A stretch of DNA of 45,410 nt from an uncultured Lachnospiraceae bacterium (GCA_947564305.1 CANOBT010000027.1:1-45410), one strand, 5' to 3'. Positions 17,481 through 26,027 are shown, numbered from the stretch's first letter. Notes: generated by a model not told the origin, from the sequence alone. Made by a program: numbers and translations.

Positions 17481-18203
17481 ATGGATGAATCAGCGAAAAG
17501 AATTGCAGAAAGTTTTCAATGCAAATACACCGTATTTGAGAAAGGAACAGACCCGGAATTGGTAGAGAAGGCATATAGAGAATCGCTTGAGACTGGCAGG
17601 AATAATGGATTTTACCCGGCAGTGTTTGTGATGGATGAATATGCCGTTGAATGGCTGGAGGAAGTCGTGGGCCAGGAGTTTGACAGGAATGAGGTTATTT
17701 CAGGATGCCAGGACAATGGCCAGGAGATTTTAGAAGAACGTTACGAAGAATACATGGAAGATTTTGATGAGCAGGAGAAGGAAGAGTTTATCGGAGAAGA
17801 AACAGAAGGGGAGGAACTGCATCATTTCATAGGATATATTTCTTTTAGGGACGGAACATTGGAGGCAGACACATTGCTTTTGGAGATTCCGGTCGAACAT
17901 CCCTGGGAGATTATCGGATACCTGCCGATGGGCGGTTGGAATGAGTGCCCGTCACCGGAGGAGATGATTTCTATCTGCAAATACTGGTATGAGAAATACA
18001 AAGCAATACCGGCTGTATTTACTCATGATGTGATGGAGTTCTATGCGCCTTCGGGACTCAATGGGGTGGACAGCCTGGAAGCAGCCAGAGAACATTATGC
18101 TTTCTGCGTGGATAGAGTGGATCAGGGGACGAGGAGTTATAAATTATCTGAGCTGGCAGCAGGGCTTGAGAACTCGGATGTGTGGTATTTCTGGTGGGAT
18201 TAA
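17481..18203 (+). CDS. DUF4253 domain protein
   Basis: A 240-aa soluble acidic protein. The C-terminal half carries the DUF4253 pattern: HPWEIIGYLPMGGWNECPS, YWYEKYKAIPAVFTHDVMEF, then EHYAFCVDRV and the closing VWYFWWD. The N-terminal half is unassigned and acidic (EEYMEDFDEQEKEEFIGEET). The biochemical role of DUF4253 is unknown. GGAGG lies 9 nt before the ATG. The response regulator begins two bases after the stop, so this gene is probably co-transcribed with the two-component system. That is an unusual partner and may point to a regulatory or immunity-like role, though this is only inference. Confidence 0.88.
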   Translation: MDESAKRIAESFQCKYTVFEKGTDPELVEKAYRESLETGRNNGFYPAVFVMDEYAVEWLEEVVGQEFDRNEVISGCQDNGQEILEERYEEYMEDFDEQEKEEFIGEETEGEELHHFIGYISFRDGTLEADTLLLEIPVEHPWEIIGYLPMGGWNECPSPEEMISICKYWYEKYKAIPAVFTHDVMEFYAPSGLNGVDSLEAAREHYAFCVDRVDQGTRSYKLSELAAGLENSDVWYFWWD

Positions 18204-18205
18204 AG

Positions 18206-18883
18206 ATGACAAGCATATTATTGGTTGAGGATGACGATACCATTGCATTTGGTATTCGTGCGTCCCTTGCAAAGAAGGGCTGCCAGGTCACTAGCTGTGT
18301 CAGCCTTGCCGAAGCGAAGCGATTATTTTCCAAGGCGTTTGCTCTGGTGCTGTTGGATTTGAACCTGCCGGACGGGAGCGGATATGAGCTCTGCAGGTGG
18401 ATCAAAGAACAGTGCGGTACTCCGATTATTTTCCTGACCGTGCGTGATGCTGTGGAGGATATCACGAGGGGGCTGGATATGGGAGCAGACGATTACGTGA
18501 CGAAACCGTTCCATATGGCCGTGTTAGAATCCAGAATTGAGGCAGTGCTGCGAAGAGTTCCGGAGGAAACCAATGGAATGCTTTGCTGTGGGGAGATTTC
18601 TCTGGACCGGGAGAAGATGAAGGTCTTTGTGGATGGCGTGGAAGTGACGCTGACGGCCCTGGAATATCGCATGCTTTTGATTTTGATAGAAAATCAGGGA
18701 CGGACGCTGCCGCGCGGCGTGATTTTGGACAGACTATGGGATTCGGAAGGGAATTTTGTAAATGACAATACATTGACCGTGACAGTAAAGCGGCTCAGGG
18801 AAAAACTGAAAGATGCGCATTGTATCAAGACAATCCGCGGGATTGGCTATCGCATGGAGGCCGGGCAGGATGGAAAAAGATGA
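18206..18883 (+). CDS. OmpR/PhoB-family response regulator
   Basis: A 225-aa regulator. Receiver: ILLVEDDDT acidic cluster, phosphoacceptor in ALVLLDLNLPDGSG, switch Lys in DDYVTKPFHM. Winged helix: LTALEYRMLLILIENQGRTL and the recognition region TLTVTVKRLREKL, ending IKTIRGIGYRM. The frame extends to 18182, but the ATG at 18206 gives the standard MTSILLVEDD start with GGTGGG upstream. The stop region overlaps the kinase start by 14 bp. The 33-bp repeat array that follows the kinase gene is a plausible target, judged from position only. Confidence 0.95.
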   Translation: MTSILLVEDDDTIAFGIRASLAKKGCQVTSCVSLAEAKRLFSKAFALVLLDLNLPDGSGYELCRWIKEQCGTPIIFLTVRDAVEDITRGLDMGADDYVTKPFHMAVLESRIEAVLRRVPEETNGMLCCGEISLDREKMKVFVDGVEVTLTALEYRMLLILIENQGRTLPRGVILDRLWDSEGNFVNDNTLTVTVKRLREKLKDAHCIKTIRGIGYRMEAGQDGKR

Positions 18884-20081
18884 GGGGAAAATCTGTTTGA
18901 AAATGTTGACAAACTGGCTGCTGATGGGACTGGCGGCCGGTTTTTTGCTTGCGGTGTTTGTCACGTATCGGGAGTATCAGGAGTTTTCTGAATTTGCGGG
19001 TTGGGCGCTTGACAGTATGCCGGTGACTCAAGGGGCAATTATGATGGGCAATCAACAAAAAGCCGAAGCAAGGAGACAGGAGGAAATCACGTCAGACAAT
19101 CAGAAAAAAATTGGTGCTAAGTGGCTGCATGAATACGGCTTTGAAACCTGGACAAGACTGGGGGCGAATCTTCCTTTCATGATTGGAAGCTGTGTGCTTG
19201 TGTTTGAAGCTATTGGCCTGATTCAATTTCTGATATGGAAGAAAGAACAGAGGAAACGAAGGGAGAGAATTGACGGGCTGACAGAGTATCTTTTACTTGC
19301 AAACCGAGGAGAGGCCGGCGCCCTTCGCCGCCGGGAGGATGAATTTTCTTTTCTGGAGGATGAAATCTATAAAACAGTGATGGAGCTGAAATCTACAAAA
19401 GAAGAAGCAGTTCGTAATCATACCGTGCTGTCGGAGAGGATTGTGGACATTGCCCATCAGTTAAAGACTCCGATTACCTCTATGTCCCTGATGACAGAAT
19501 TGCTGGAAGGCCAGCAGACGGAGGAAGGGGAAGAGTGTCTGGAACGCCTTGCGGCACAGATTGACCGGCTGCAGAACCTGGTGAGCGCTTTACTTTCTCT
19601 GGCAAAACTGGAATCTCATACAATCCAGTTCGAGAAACAGGAAATCAATGTGGAGTCGTTGATAGACGGGGCTGCGGAACCGCTGCGGGAACTGCTGCGG
19701 AGAAAGCAGATTCGCCTTGTTTTGTCAGGAAAACCGGCCCATCTTCTGACGGACAGCCGTTGGAGCGAGGAGGCTCTGCAGAATGTACTCAAAAACTGCG
19801 CTGAGCATTCACCGCAGGGTGGGGAAATCCGGGTGCAGTGGGAAGAGAATCCTCTGTATACGGAAATCAGGGTGACAGACAGTGGAAGAGGGATTTCCAA
19901 AAAGGACCTGCCCCATCTGTTTGAGCGTTTCTACCGTGGAGAGGACGCCCGGAAGGACAGTGCAGGGGTTGGGCTTTCTTTGGCAAAGCTTGTGGTGGAA
20001 CAGCAGGGAGGGCATATTTATGCAGAAAATACAGCAGAAGGGCATGCATGCTTTCGGATGCGGTTTTACCGGATGGGATGA
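18870..20081 (+). CDS. Sensor histidine kinase
   Basis: A 403-aa kinase; the ATG at 18870 overlaps the regulator's last codons by 14 bp, and the longer frame from 18813 is coding overlap. Membrane segments are near residues 12-31 (WLLMGLAAGFLLAVFVTY) and 97-117 (MIGSCVLVFEAIGLIQFLIW), enclosing about 65 extracellular residues. HisKA: IVDIAHQLKTPITSMSL. HATPase_c: LQNVLKNCAEHS (N box), VTDSGRGIS (G1), LFERFYRGEDARKDS (F box), GVGLSLAKLVVEQQGGH (G2). The short sensor loop resembles kinases that sense through a partner transporter. The next operon encodes such a transporter. Confidence 0.95.
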   Translation: MEKDEGKICLKMLTNWLLMGLAAGFLLAVFVTYREYQEFSEFAGWALDSMPVTQGAIMMGNQQKAEARRQEEITSDNQKKIGAKWLHEYGFETWTRLGANLPFMIGSCVLVFEAIGLIQFLIWKKEQRKRRERIDGLTEYLLLANRGEAGALRRREDEFSFLEDEIYKTVMELKSTKEEAVRNHTVLSERIVDIAHQLKTPITSMSLMTELLEGQQTEEGEECLERLAAQIDRLQNLVSALLSLAKLESHTIQFEKQEINVESLIDGAAEPLRELLRRKQIRLVLSGKPAHLLTDSRWSEEALQNVLKNCAEHSPQGGEIRVQWEENPLYTEIRVTDSGRGISKKDLPHLFERFYRGEDARKDSAGVGLSLAKLVVEQQGGHIYAENTAEGHACFRMRFYRMG

Positions 20082-20200
20082 AAGTTCTACTGAACAAAGT
20101 GCAGGCCAGAGAAAAGTTCCTTTGGAAAATGTGTAAGACGGGAAGAAAGTTCCTTTAAAAAATGTGTGATATATAGAAAAAAATCCTTTGGAAAATGTGA
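20081..20200 (+). repeat. 33-bp tandem repeat array, three clear copies and one degenerate
   Basis: The core TCCTTTGGAAAATGTG is at 20118-20133 and, with small changes, at 20151-20166 and 20184-20199: an exact 33-bp period. Each is preceded by AAAGT or a variant. A weaker copy begins AAAGTTC at 20081, overlapping the kinase stop codon, and matches about 15 of 21 positions. TTCCTTTGGAA is itself an imperfect palindrome. The array ends just before the promoter at 20207. Confidence 0.85.
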
Positions 20201-20206
20201 GAAAGG

Positions 20207-20235
20207 TTGTAAAATAAGGGGAAACTGTATATAAT
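20207..20235 (+). promoter_or_regulatory. Promoter of the AAA/ABC operon
   Basis: TTGTAA (20207-20212), 17-nt spacer, perfect TATAAT (20230-20235), directly downstream of the tandem repeats. The leader to the ATG at 20331 is about 90 nt. It contains GCAAAAT (20262-20268) and its complement ATTTTGC, which could form a hairpin. Confidence 0.75.
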
Positions 20236-20330
20236 ATAAAAGAAAACAACTGAGGGAACTGCGCAAAATCTTCACAAGCTATTTCTGCACAGCTCTTAAC
20301 CGAATTTTGCAAAGAAGGAGGGAGGCCTGA

Positions 20331-21659
20331 ATGTTTCGGAAGGCAATAAAACAGTTGGAACAGTGGAAGAATAATCCGAATCGGAAACCGCTGATTCTGC
20401 GTGGTGCGAGACAGGTTGGAAAAACATGGCTGATGAAAGAGTTTGGCAGGACGTATTATCAGAACTTTGCATATATCAGCATGGACGAGAATGAGAGGAT
20501 GGAAGCAGTATTTCGGGAAGCATTTGATATTGAGCGGATTGTCTGCTCTTTGGAGATTGAAGCAGGATTTAAGATTGATCCGGAACAGACATTGATCATA
20601 TTTGATGAGATACAGGAAATACCGAGAGCTTTAAAAGCACTGAAATATTTTCAAGAGACAGCTCATCAATATCAGATTATTGCCGCCGGGTCGCTTTTGG
20701 GAATTGCTTTGCATGAGGGCACTTCATTTCCGGTGGGAAAGGTCGAGTTTTGTGATCTGTATCCAATGACATTTTCCGAATTTCTGCTTGCATGTAAAGA
20801 AGAAGCCCTTTATGAAGTGTTGGTTAAAAATGATTTTGATATGATGAAGATTTTTAAAAATAAGTATATTGATTACTTAAAATACTATTTCTTTATCGGA
20901 GGAATGCCGGGGGTAGTGCTTGATTTTATCACAAAGAAGGATTTTAAAAGTGTACGTACCATCCAGAATGAGCTGTTGTCTGCCTATGAGAATGATCTGT
21001 CAAAACATGCGCCGAAGGAAATTGTGACCAGAATCCGGATGCTTTGGAATTCGATTCCGGCCCAGCTTGCAAAGGAAAATAAAAAATTTGTTTATGGATT
21101 AGTCCGTGAAGGTGCAAGGGCGCGGGAATATGAAGTGGCAATTACATGGCTGATGGATGTTGGACTGGTGCATAAGGTCAGCCGGGTGAAAAAGCCGGAT
21201 TTTCCGCTGCGTGCGTATCAGGACTTTGCCGCATTCAAATTATTTGTTGTGGATATCGGACTGCTTGGAGCTATGTCACGATTGGATGCAAAGGTGATAT
21301 TGGAAGGAAACAGACTTTTCAAGGAATTTAAAGGGGCGTTGGCCGAACAGTATGTGCTTCAGCAGTTATTGGTTGTTCCGGAAAACGATATTTTTTACTG
21401 GACTGCTGAGAACGCAACGTCAGAACTGGATTTTCTGATTCAGACGGATGAGGATATCGTGCCCATTGAGGTGAAGGCTGAGGTAAATCTGAGGGCAAAG
21501 AGTTTGAAATTTTTCACACAAAAATATGAGACGGGATATGCGGTGAGAACGTCTATGTCTGATTTTCGAGAACAGGAGTGGGTGATCAATTTTCCGCTTT
21601 ATAATATTGAAAATCTGAATTCATATTTAAGGGAAAGGGATTATGCTCAAAGTATCTAA
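20331..21659 (+). CDS. AAA_14/DUF4143 ATPase
   Basis: A 442-aa protein of the common AAA_14-DUF4143 family. Walker A is GARQVGKT at residues 25-32, Walker B is LIIFDEIQEIP with D92/E93, and sensor-like IIAAGSLLGIAL follows. The C-terminal DUF4143 part has VVDIGLLGAM, ALAEQYVLQQL, FYWTAENATSELDFLIQ and the nuclease-like PIEVKAE, which resembles a PD-(D/E)XK core. Function of the family is poorly known; mobility and defence roles have been suggested. GGAGGGAGG precedes the ATG. Its last 17 bp overlap the following ABC ATPase gene, so the two are co-translated. That is unusual, because this family is mostly found as single genes. Confidence 0.93.
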   Translation: MFRKAIKQLEQWKNNPNRKPLILRGARQVGKTWLMKEFGRTYYQNFAYISMDENERMEAVFREAFDIERIVCSLEIEAGFKIDPEQTLIIFDEIQEIPRALKALKYFQETAHQYQIIAAGSLLGIALHEGTSFPVGKVEFCDLYPMTFSEFLLACKEEALYEVLVKNDFDMMKIFKNKYIDYLKYYFFIGGMPGVVLDFITKKDFKSVRTIQNELLSAYENDLSKHAPKEIVTRIRMLWNSIPAQLAKENKKFVYGLVREGARAREYEVAITWLMDVGLVHKVSRVKKPDFPLRAYQDFAAFKLFVVDIGLLGAMSRLDAKVILEGNRLFKEFKGALAEQYVLQQLLVVPENDIFYWTAENATSELDFLIQTDEDIVPIEVKAEVNLRAKSLKFFTQKYETGYAVRTSMSDFREQEWVINFPLYNIENLNSYLRERDYAQSI

Positions 21660-22326
21660 TATCAAAAAAAGATATGGAAGAAAAACAGTGTTGGATAACG
21701 TGAGTTTCGAGGCAGCCTGTGGGGAGCGTGTGGCTGTTATCGGCAGAAATGGATGTGGAAAGACAACCCTGATGCAGATTCTGGCAGGCATTTTAAAACC
21801 AGATGATGGGGAATTGTGCTATTTCGGGAAGAATCCCCGGAGCAGGAAAGAATATTTCCGCAAGTACTGCGGTTACGTTCCGCAGGAGCTGCCCTTGATG
21901 GAGGAGCTGTCTGTCAGGGACAATCTAAGGCTGTGGGGAGTGGACCGCACGAAGGATTCGCAGGAGATTATCCGGCAGTTTGAACTGCAGAATATGATGA
22001 AAACGACAGTGAGTAAATTGTCGGGTGGTATGAAGCGGCGTCTTAGTATTGCGTGTGCATTGGCAGGATGGCCCCCTATTTTGCTGATGGATGAACCTAC
22101 AACAGCACTGGATTTGTATTATAAGGAAAATATCGGGAACTGGATGCAGAACTTTTGTACCATGAATGGTATTATCATAATGACGACACATGACGAGAAG
22201 GAAATTTTGTCTTGCGACAGATGCCTGCTGATGCAGGAGGGACGTTTGACAGAGTTAACAGGGGAGGAGCGGAATATGGATTACATCAGGGAGCGGTTGG
22301 CATATCAGGACAAGATAAAGTTTTAA
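21643..22326 (+). CDS. ABC transporter ATP-binding protein
   Basis: A 227-aa ATPase of the CcmA/NatA type. Walker A is GRNGCGKTTL, Q-loop is GYVPQELPL, signature is LSGGMKRRLSIA, Walker B is ILLMDEPTTALD, and the H-loop is in MTTHDEKEI. The ATG lies inside the end of the preceding gene and has GGGAAAGGGA upstream. The two ABC-2 type permeases encoded at 23731 and 24964 are its likely partners. The order, with a membrane-anchored protein between ATPase and permeases, suggests a dedicated export or envelope-remodelling complex. Substrate unknown. Confidence 0.93.
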   Translation: MLKVSNIKKRYGRKTVLDNVSFEAACGERVAVIGRNGCGKTTLMQILAGILKPDDGELCYFGKNPRSRKEYFRKYCGYVPQELPLMEELSVRDNLRLWGVDRTKDSQEIIRQFELQNMMKTTVSKLSGGMKRRLSIACALAGWPPILLMDEPTTALDLYYKENIGNWMQNFCTMNGIIIMTTHDEKEILSCDRCLLMQEGRLTELTGEERNMDYIRERLAYQDKIKF

Positions 22327-22330
22327 TTCT

Positions 22331-22383
22331 AAAAAGATACGGGAATTGCACGTATTAAAATCTGCTGCGCAGATTGGTTACAA
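22331..22383 (+). repeat. Interspersed hairpin repeat, copy B (module 1)
   Basis: AGATACGGGAATTGCACGTA, then the hairpin AATCTGC-TGC-GCAGATT, then GGTTACAA. It matches module 1 of copy A (9548-9593) with few changes, but lacks module 2 and joins directly to the GGTTACAA tail. GGAGGAG and the ATG at 22400 follow within 17 nt. Confidence 0.75.
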
Positions 22384-22399
22384 TAAGGAGGAGAGAAAG

Positions 22400-23734
22400 A
22401 TGAACAATCAATTTGACCCAATGACAGGAGAAAGGGTTACCACAAATGACACGCAGTCTTCTAATAACGAGCCTGCAGGAAAAAAGAAAAAGGGATGGAT
22501 ATTTGCACTGATAGCAATCATCCTTGTAATAGCGGTAGGCGCGGTGACGGCTGCCGTAAAAAGCGGTGTTTTTTCCAGTGATTCTGCGAAAGTAGTAGCA
22601 GCTATCACCAACACGCTCAATGATACGGATTATCTGACGGAAACTTTAAAAATGGGAAGTCTCTTTGTTTCGGATGAACTCACGGTTTCTATGAACAGTG
22701 AGGCAGAAGGGTATGGCATGGAATTGCAGTTCCTTTCTGGAAAAACGCAGAAGCAGATGTTAGGCAGCGTGGATGTTCCCGGGTTTACGACAGTGGATTT
22801 TCAGGCAGAGTTGACAGAGGAAGAGCTGAAGGTACAGGTTTCGGAGCTGAGCGATTATATTTTTACTTATAATTATACACAGACTAAGAGCAGTTATATG
22901 CAGGAGGTTTTTGGATACCAGTTGGATTCCTTTGATGAGATGCTTAAGATTCTGCATTCGGCGGAAAGAGAACCAGAGTATAATTCAGAACTCATAAAAA
23001 CAATTCTTGCAGAGGGAAAGAAGCTGGAATTTGAAAAAGCAGCCTCGGAAGAATTTGAGGTAGATAAACAGAACAGAAAATGTAAGGCAATTTCGACTAC
23101 AATCACAATTGACAGCATCCAGAATATCATGGATGAGATTGAAGCCGTTTGTCAGGAGAGTTGGAATCAGACCTATGGATATCAGGGATATGCAGGCGAT
23201 ATTGAGGACTATTTTGACGAAATCGAAGAAGAGCTTGCAGATATGGAAGATTTTCACGTGACATTTTTTATTTATAAAAATAAATTAGCCTGTGTCCGTA
23301 TTGAAGAGGAGCAGGAGGAATTGGAACTGCGTTTCCTCGGAGGAGATACCAGGATGCAGAATATGCAGGTTCTCATTGACGGTGAGGAAATTCTGAGGAT
23401 GGAAGGGGAAAATGTGGAATCCACGGAAGTGAGGACATTTTTCGTGGAAGGCGAAGAAATGATGTGTCTGGAATATGACAGGAAAAGCGGAGACCTGGAT
23501 ATCGACGCAGATGAAGGCAGAACGCTTATCTCGGGGAAGATTGCACAGGATAAGGATGGGTTTGGCGTATCACTTGATAAACTTATGATTGACGGACAAT
23601 TTGTAAATCTAAAATATAGTGTATCTGTCAAGAAAGGCGCTTCTTTTAAAGAGTTTGAAGGCAGAGAGTTTGACTTGAGCCAGGCGACACAGCAGGATAT
23701 GGAAGATTTGTTTGAAGAATTGAATCTGCTATGA
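22400..23734 (+). CDS. Single-pass membrane-anchored protein, unknown function
   Basis: A 444-aa protein not recognised. It has a short cytoplasmic N-terminus (MNNQFDPMTGERVTTND), a basic stretch KKKKGW, one membrane helix at about residues 33-52 (FALIAIILVIAVGAVTAAV) and an acidic extracellular domain of about 390 residues rich in Glu and Asp and without Cys-pairs. The frame runs from 22346, but the ATG at 22400 has GGAGGAG and a normal start. Its ATGA overlap with the permease gene shows co-translation, so it is probably an accessory subunit or substrate receptor of the transporter. Confidence 0.85.
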   Translation: MNNQFDPMTGERVTTNDTQSSNNEPAGKKKKGWIFALIAIILVIAVGAVTAAVKSGVFSSDSAKVVAAITNTLNDTDYLTETLKMGSLFVSDELTVSMNSEAEGYGMELQFLSGKTQKQMLGSVDVPGFTTVDFQAELTEEELKVQVSELSDYIFTYNYTQTKSSYMQEVFGYQLDSFDEMLKILHSAEREPEYNSELIKTILAEGKKLEFEKAASEEFEVDKQNRKCKAISTTITIDSIQNIMDEIEAVCQESWNQTYGYQGYAGDIEDYFDEIEEELADMEDFHVTFFIYKNKLACVRIEEEQEELELRFLGGDTRMQNMQVLIDGEEILRMEGENVESTEVRTFFVEGEEMMCLEYDRKSGDLDIDADEGRTLISGKIAQDKDGFGVSLDKLMIDGQFVNLKYSVSVKKGASFKEFEGREFDLSQATQQDMEDLFEELNLL

Positions 23735-24846
23735 GAATATTTTTAATATATTTGTTTCTGGAATATAAAAAGAGCGTGAAAGTATTGCTGAAATCTGCGG
23801 GAAGCCTGCTGTTGATGATGGGTCTTATTATGGCGTCGGCCATTGCCGTAAGCCATGCACTTTTTGACAGTCAGATGTTTCAGGTCATTGACGTGGGTGT
23901 GGCTGTTCCGGAGGAGGAAACGAAAACAAAGGCAATCGTGCGTTTTCTCTCTGCGATGGAGAGTGTGGAATCTATCTGTAGTTTTCAGTACATTTCACAG
24001 AATGAGGCAATGGAGAAACTTTATGAGGGTGAGGTTCAGGCAGTCATTGTACTGCCTGAAAGCCTTTATGATGACATGTATACCGGACAGAAGGGAAAAA
24101 TATCCGTCTATCTGCCGGAGCATCCGTCATTTCAGGTACAGGTTTTTCGGGAATTACTGGCGGATGGGGTGTCTCTGCTGCAGACGGCCGAGGCGGGCGT
24201 CCTGGCATCACGTGATATGGCCCAGATGGGATTTTCCAAAATGAAGCCCTATGAGGTGGCGGAGTCTGTCTCCTATACCTATATAAAATGTGCGCTGAAT
24301 CGAAATGAACTTTTTGATAAAAATGTATACTCACCTTTGGGACAAATGGATTTATATCAATATTATTTTGCCGCGGCTGTTTCGGTGCTTCTTCTCATGA
24401 GCGGGCTGAATTACAGTTTTTTATATCAGGGGCAGAGCAAAGCGGTGGAACAAAAGCTACGTATCCTGGGGATGGGGTACTGGAAAGTATCTGTAATCAA
24501 GATTCTGATTATGGCAAATATGTCCTGGATACTCGCGAGTGCAGCTTATCTGGCAGGATGTGTATTCTCCAAAGTACAAAAATTCTATTTTATGTGGTTT
24601 CACGGAGAAGTACTGCTGTGGCTGCTTCCAGTCAGTATCGTAATGGCGGTTTATTTTCATGTGGTGTTTTCTATTTTGGGGAAGGGAATGCAGGGCGCAG
24701 TCTTTCTTCTTTTGAGCAATGTGCTAATGATTTTTGGTTCAGGAGTGGTGATTCCATCTGCGTATCTGCCGGAGATGGTTGGAAGGCTCGGGCAGTATCT
24801 TCCGCTGAGCTTTTTGCATCAATATTGCGCGGAACTGTTTTTCTAA
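23731..24846 (+). CDS. ABC-2 type permease
   Basis: A 371-aa permease. One helix lies near the N-terminus (SLLLMMGLIMASAIAVSHAL). An extracellular domain of about 170 residues follows. Four helices cluster at the C-terminus (YYFAAAVSVLLLMSGLNYSF, ILIMANMSWILASAAYLAGC, LLWLLPVSIVMAVYFHVVFS, AVFLLLSNVLMIFGSGVVIP). It ends YLPLSFLHQYCAELFF, where ABC-2 proteins usually go on to a sixth helix; that helix is absent. The start overlaps the upstream stop (ATGA). Confidence 0.88.
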   Translation: MRIFLIYLFLEYKKSVKVLLKSAGSLLLMMGLIMASAIAVSHALFDSQMFQVIDVGVAVPEEETKTKAIVRFLSAMESVESICSFQYISQNEAMEKLYEGEVQAVIVLPESLYDDMYTGQKGKISVYLPEHPSFQVQVFRELLADGVSLLQTAEAGVLASRDMAQMGFSKMKPYEVAESVSYTYIKCALNRNELFDKNVYSPLGQMDLYQYYFAAAVSVLLLMSGLNYSFLYQGQSKAVEQKLRILGMGYWKVSVIKILIMANMSWILASAAYLAGCVFSKVQKFYFMWFHGEVLLWLLPVSIVMAVYFHVVFSILGKGMQGAVFLLLSNVLMIFGSGVVIPSAYLPEMVGRLGQYLPLSFLHQYCAELFF

Positions 24847-24963
24847 AGCCTGGGAAAAGAGAACTTTTGCCGTTGGTATCATTTGTTTAGTCAATCAGCA
24901 GAGTAAAACTCGCTTTGTACAATCTGTTTAGTATGTTAGGGACCGAGATAGGAGCAGTGTTTC
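24847..24963 (+). other. 117-bp gap between two permease genes
   Basis: No gene, clear promoter or terminator is visible. In every frame the translated sequence after the first permease's stop soon meets another stop, and none encodes a hydrophobic helix. So the missing sixth helix of the first permease is not simply hidden by a frameshift. Confidence 0.5.
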
Positions 24964-25986
24964 ATGGCACAATATGTTATATGGTACAAATTACAATTGA
25001 AAGCCTGGGTAAAACGCAGATCATCCTGGCTGCAGATTCTGGGAATGATTCTTCTGGCGCTGTTGGTTTCTCAGATTCACTTGCCAGGTGTGGAGAATAC
25101 CAGAGTTGGAATCTGTGTTACATCTGAGGAGACTGCGCAGAGAGTCTTAGAATCTCTAAAAACAAGAGACAGTATTTTTGAGTTTCAGGAATATGTGAGT
25201 GAAGAGGATATGCGGCAGGATATCGTGTCAGGTGTGATTGAATGCGGTTTTGCTTTTTCGGGAAATATATTTTCAGAAAATGATGTGCAGAAGAATTCGG
25301 TGACTTACATCTGCACTCCTTTTTCAGCGAAAGGATTGGTTGCGCAGGAAACGTTTTATGCCGCGTTTTTTGAGACATACAGTGACAGAATCTTGATAGA
25401 TAGTGAGTCGAAAATATATGGAAAGAGTGACGGGGAGATTACCAAAGAGCTTTTGGACAAAAAGCAAGACTATCTGCAGAATAACGAAATGTTCCAGATG
25501 GATGTTATAGAGGCTTTGCAGAAACAATCAGAAGAGCAGATTTTTGGGAAAGTTTCGCCAATGCGCGGGGTGGTGGGGCTGTTTCTCTTTTTAATACTGT
25601 GGATGACCCAGGCGCGAAGATTTGAAAATCATGGAAATGGCGTGGCTGCTGCTTTGGAAAGGAGACGACGGGTTAGGTTTGAATATCTGGGGTGCCTTTC
25701 GGAGGCCACGGTTCCAGTAGTATTTGGACTTTTCCTCATTCTGTTATCCCCAGAAAACAGAGGAATCATCATAGAAGCCGGGAGTCTGCTTTTGTTTGTT
25801 TTGGTGTGCAGCTTTTGGGTTTTGACAGTGGGGCGGCAGTTGAAAAACAGTACAACATTTGTGGCATGGACTTTTACACTAATATTGGTCCAGGTGGTGG
25901 TGTGTCCGGTTTTTGTGGATTTGGTGTCTTTCGTACCGGCTGTAAAGGTGATTCGGTGGGGATTTCCGCTGGGGTGGATGATATGA
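24964..25986 (+). CDS. ABC-2 type permease, second subunit
   Basis: A 340-aa permease with the same 1+4 helix plan as its neighbour: WLQILGMILLALLVSQ near the start, an extracellular domain of about 175 residues, then GVVGLFLFLILW, VPVVFGLFLILL, GSLLLFVLVCSFWVL and VAWTFTLILVQVVVCPVF. It ends FPLGWMI just after the position where other members carry a last helix. AGGAG lies 10 nt before the ATG. Both permeases stopping at the same point suggests family design rather than damage. They probably form a heterodimer with the ATPase at 21643. Confidence 0.88.
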   Translation: MAQYVIWYKLQLKAWVKRRSSWLQILGMILLALLVSQIHLPGVENTRVGICVTSEETAQRVLESLKTRDSIFEFQEYVSEEDMRQDIVSGVIECGFAFSGNIFSENDVQKNSVTYICTPFSAKGLVAQETFYAAFFETYSDRILIDSESKIYGKSDGEITKELLDKKQDYLQNNEMFQMDVIEALQKQSEEQIFGKVSPMRGVVGLFLFLILWMTQARRFENHGNGVAAALERRRRVRFEYLGCLSEATVPVVFGLFLILLSPENRGIIIEAGSLLLFVLVCSFWVLTVGRQLKNSTTFVAWTFTLILVQVVVCPVFVDLVSFVPAVKVIRWGFPLGWMI

Positions 25987-26027
25987 TTTCATAATTGCCT
26001 CAGCAGAAAAGATTATGAAAAGCAAAT

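Noticed and set aside
20081..20200. Iteron-type replication origin
   Set aside because: The repeats are next to a promoter; no initiator gene, AT-rich melting region or DnaA boxes are seen.
20087..20275. Minus-strand frame with repeated THFPKEL
   Set aside because: The peptide repeat is only the translation of the 33-bp DNA repeats; no ribosome binding site or known protein.
24847..24963. Frameshift that would restore the first permease's last helix
   Set aside because: No frame in the gap encodes a hydrophobic helix, and the second permease ends at the same structural point.
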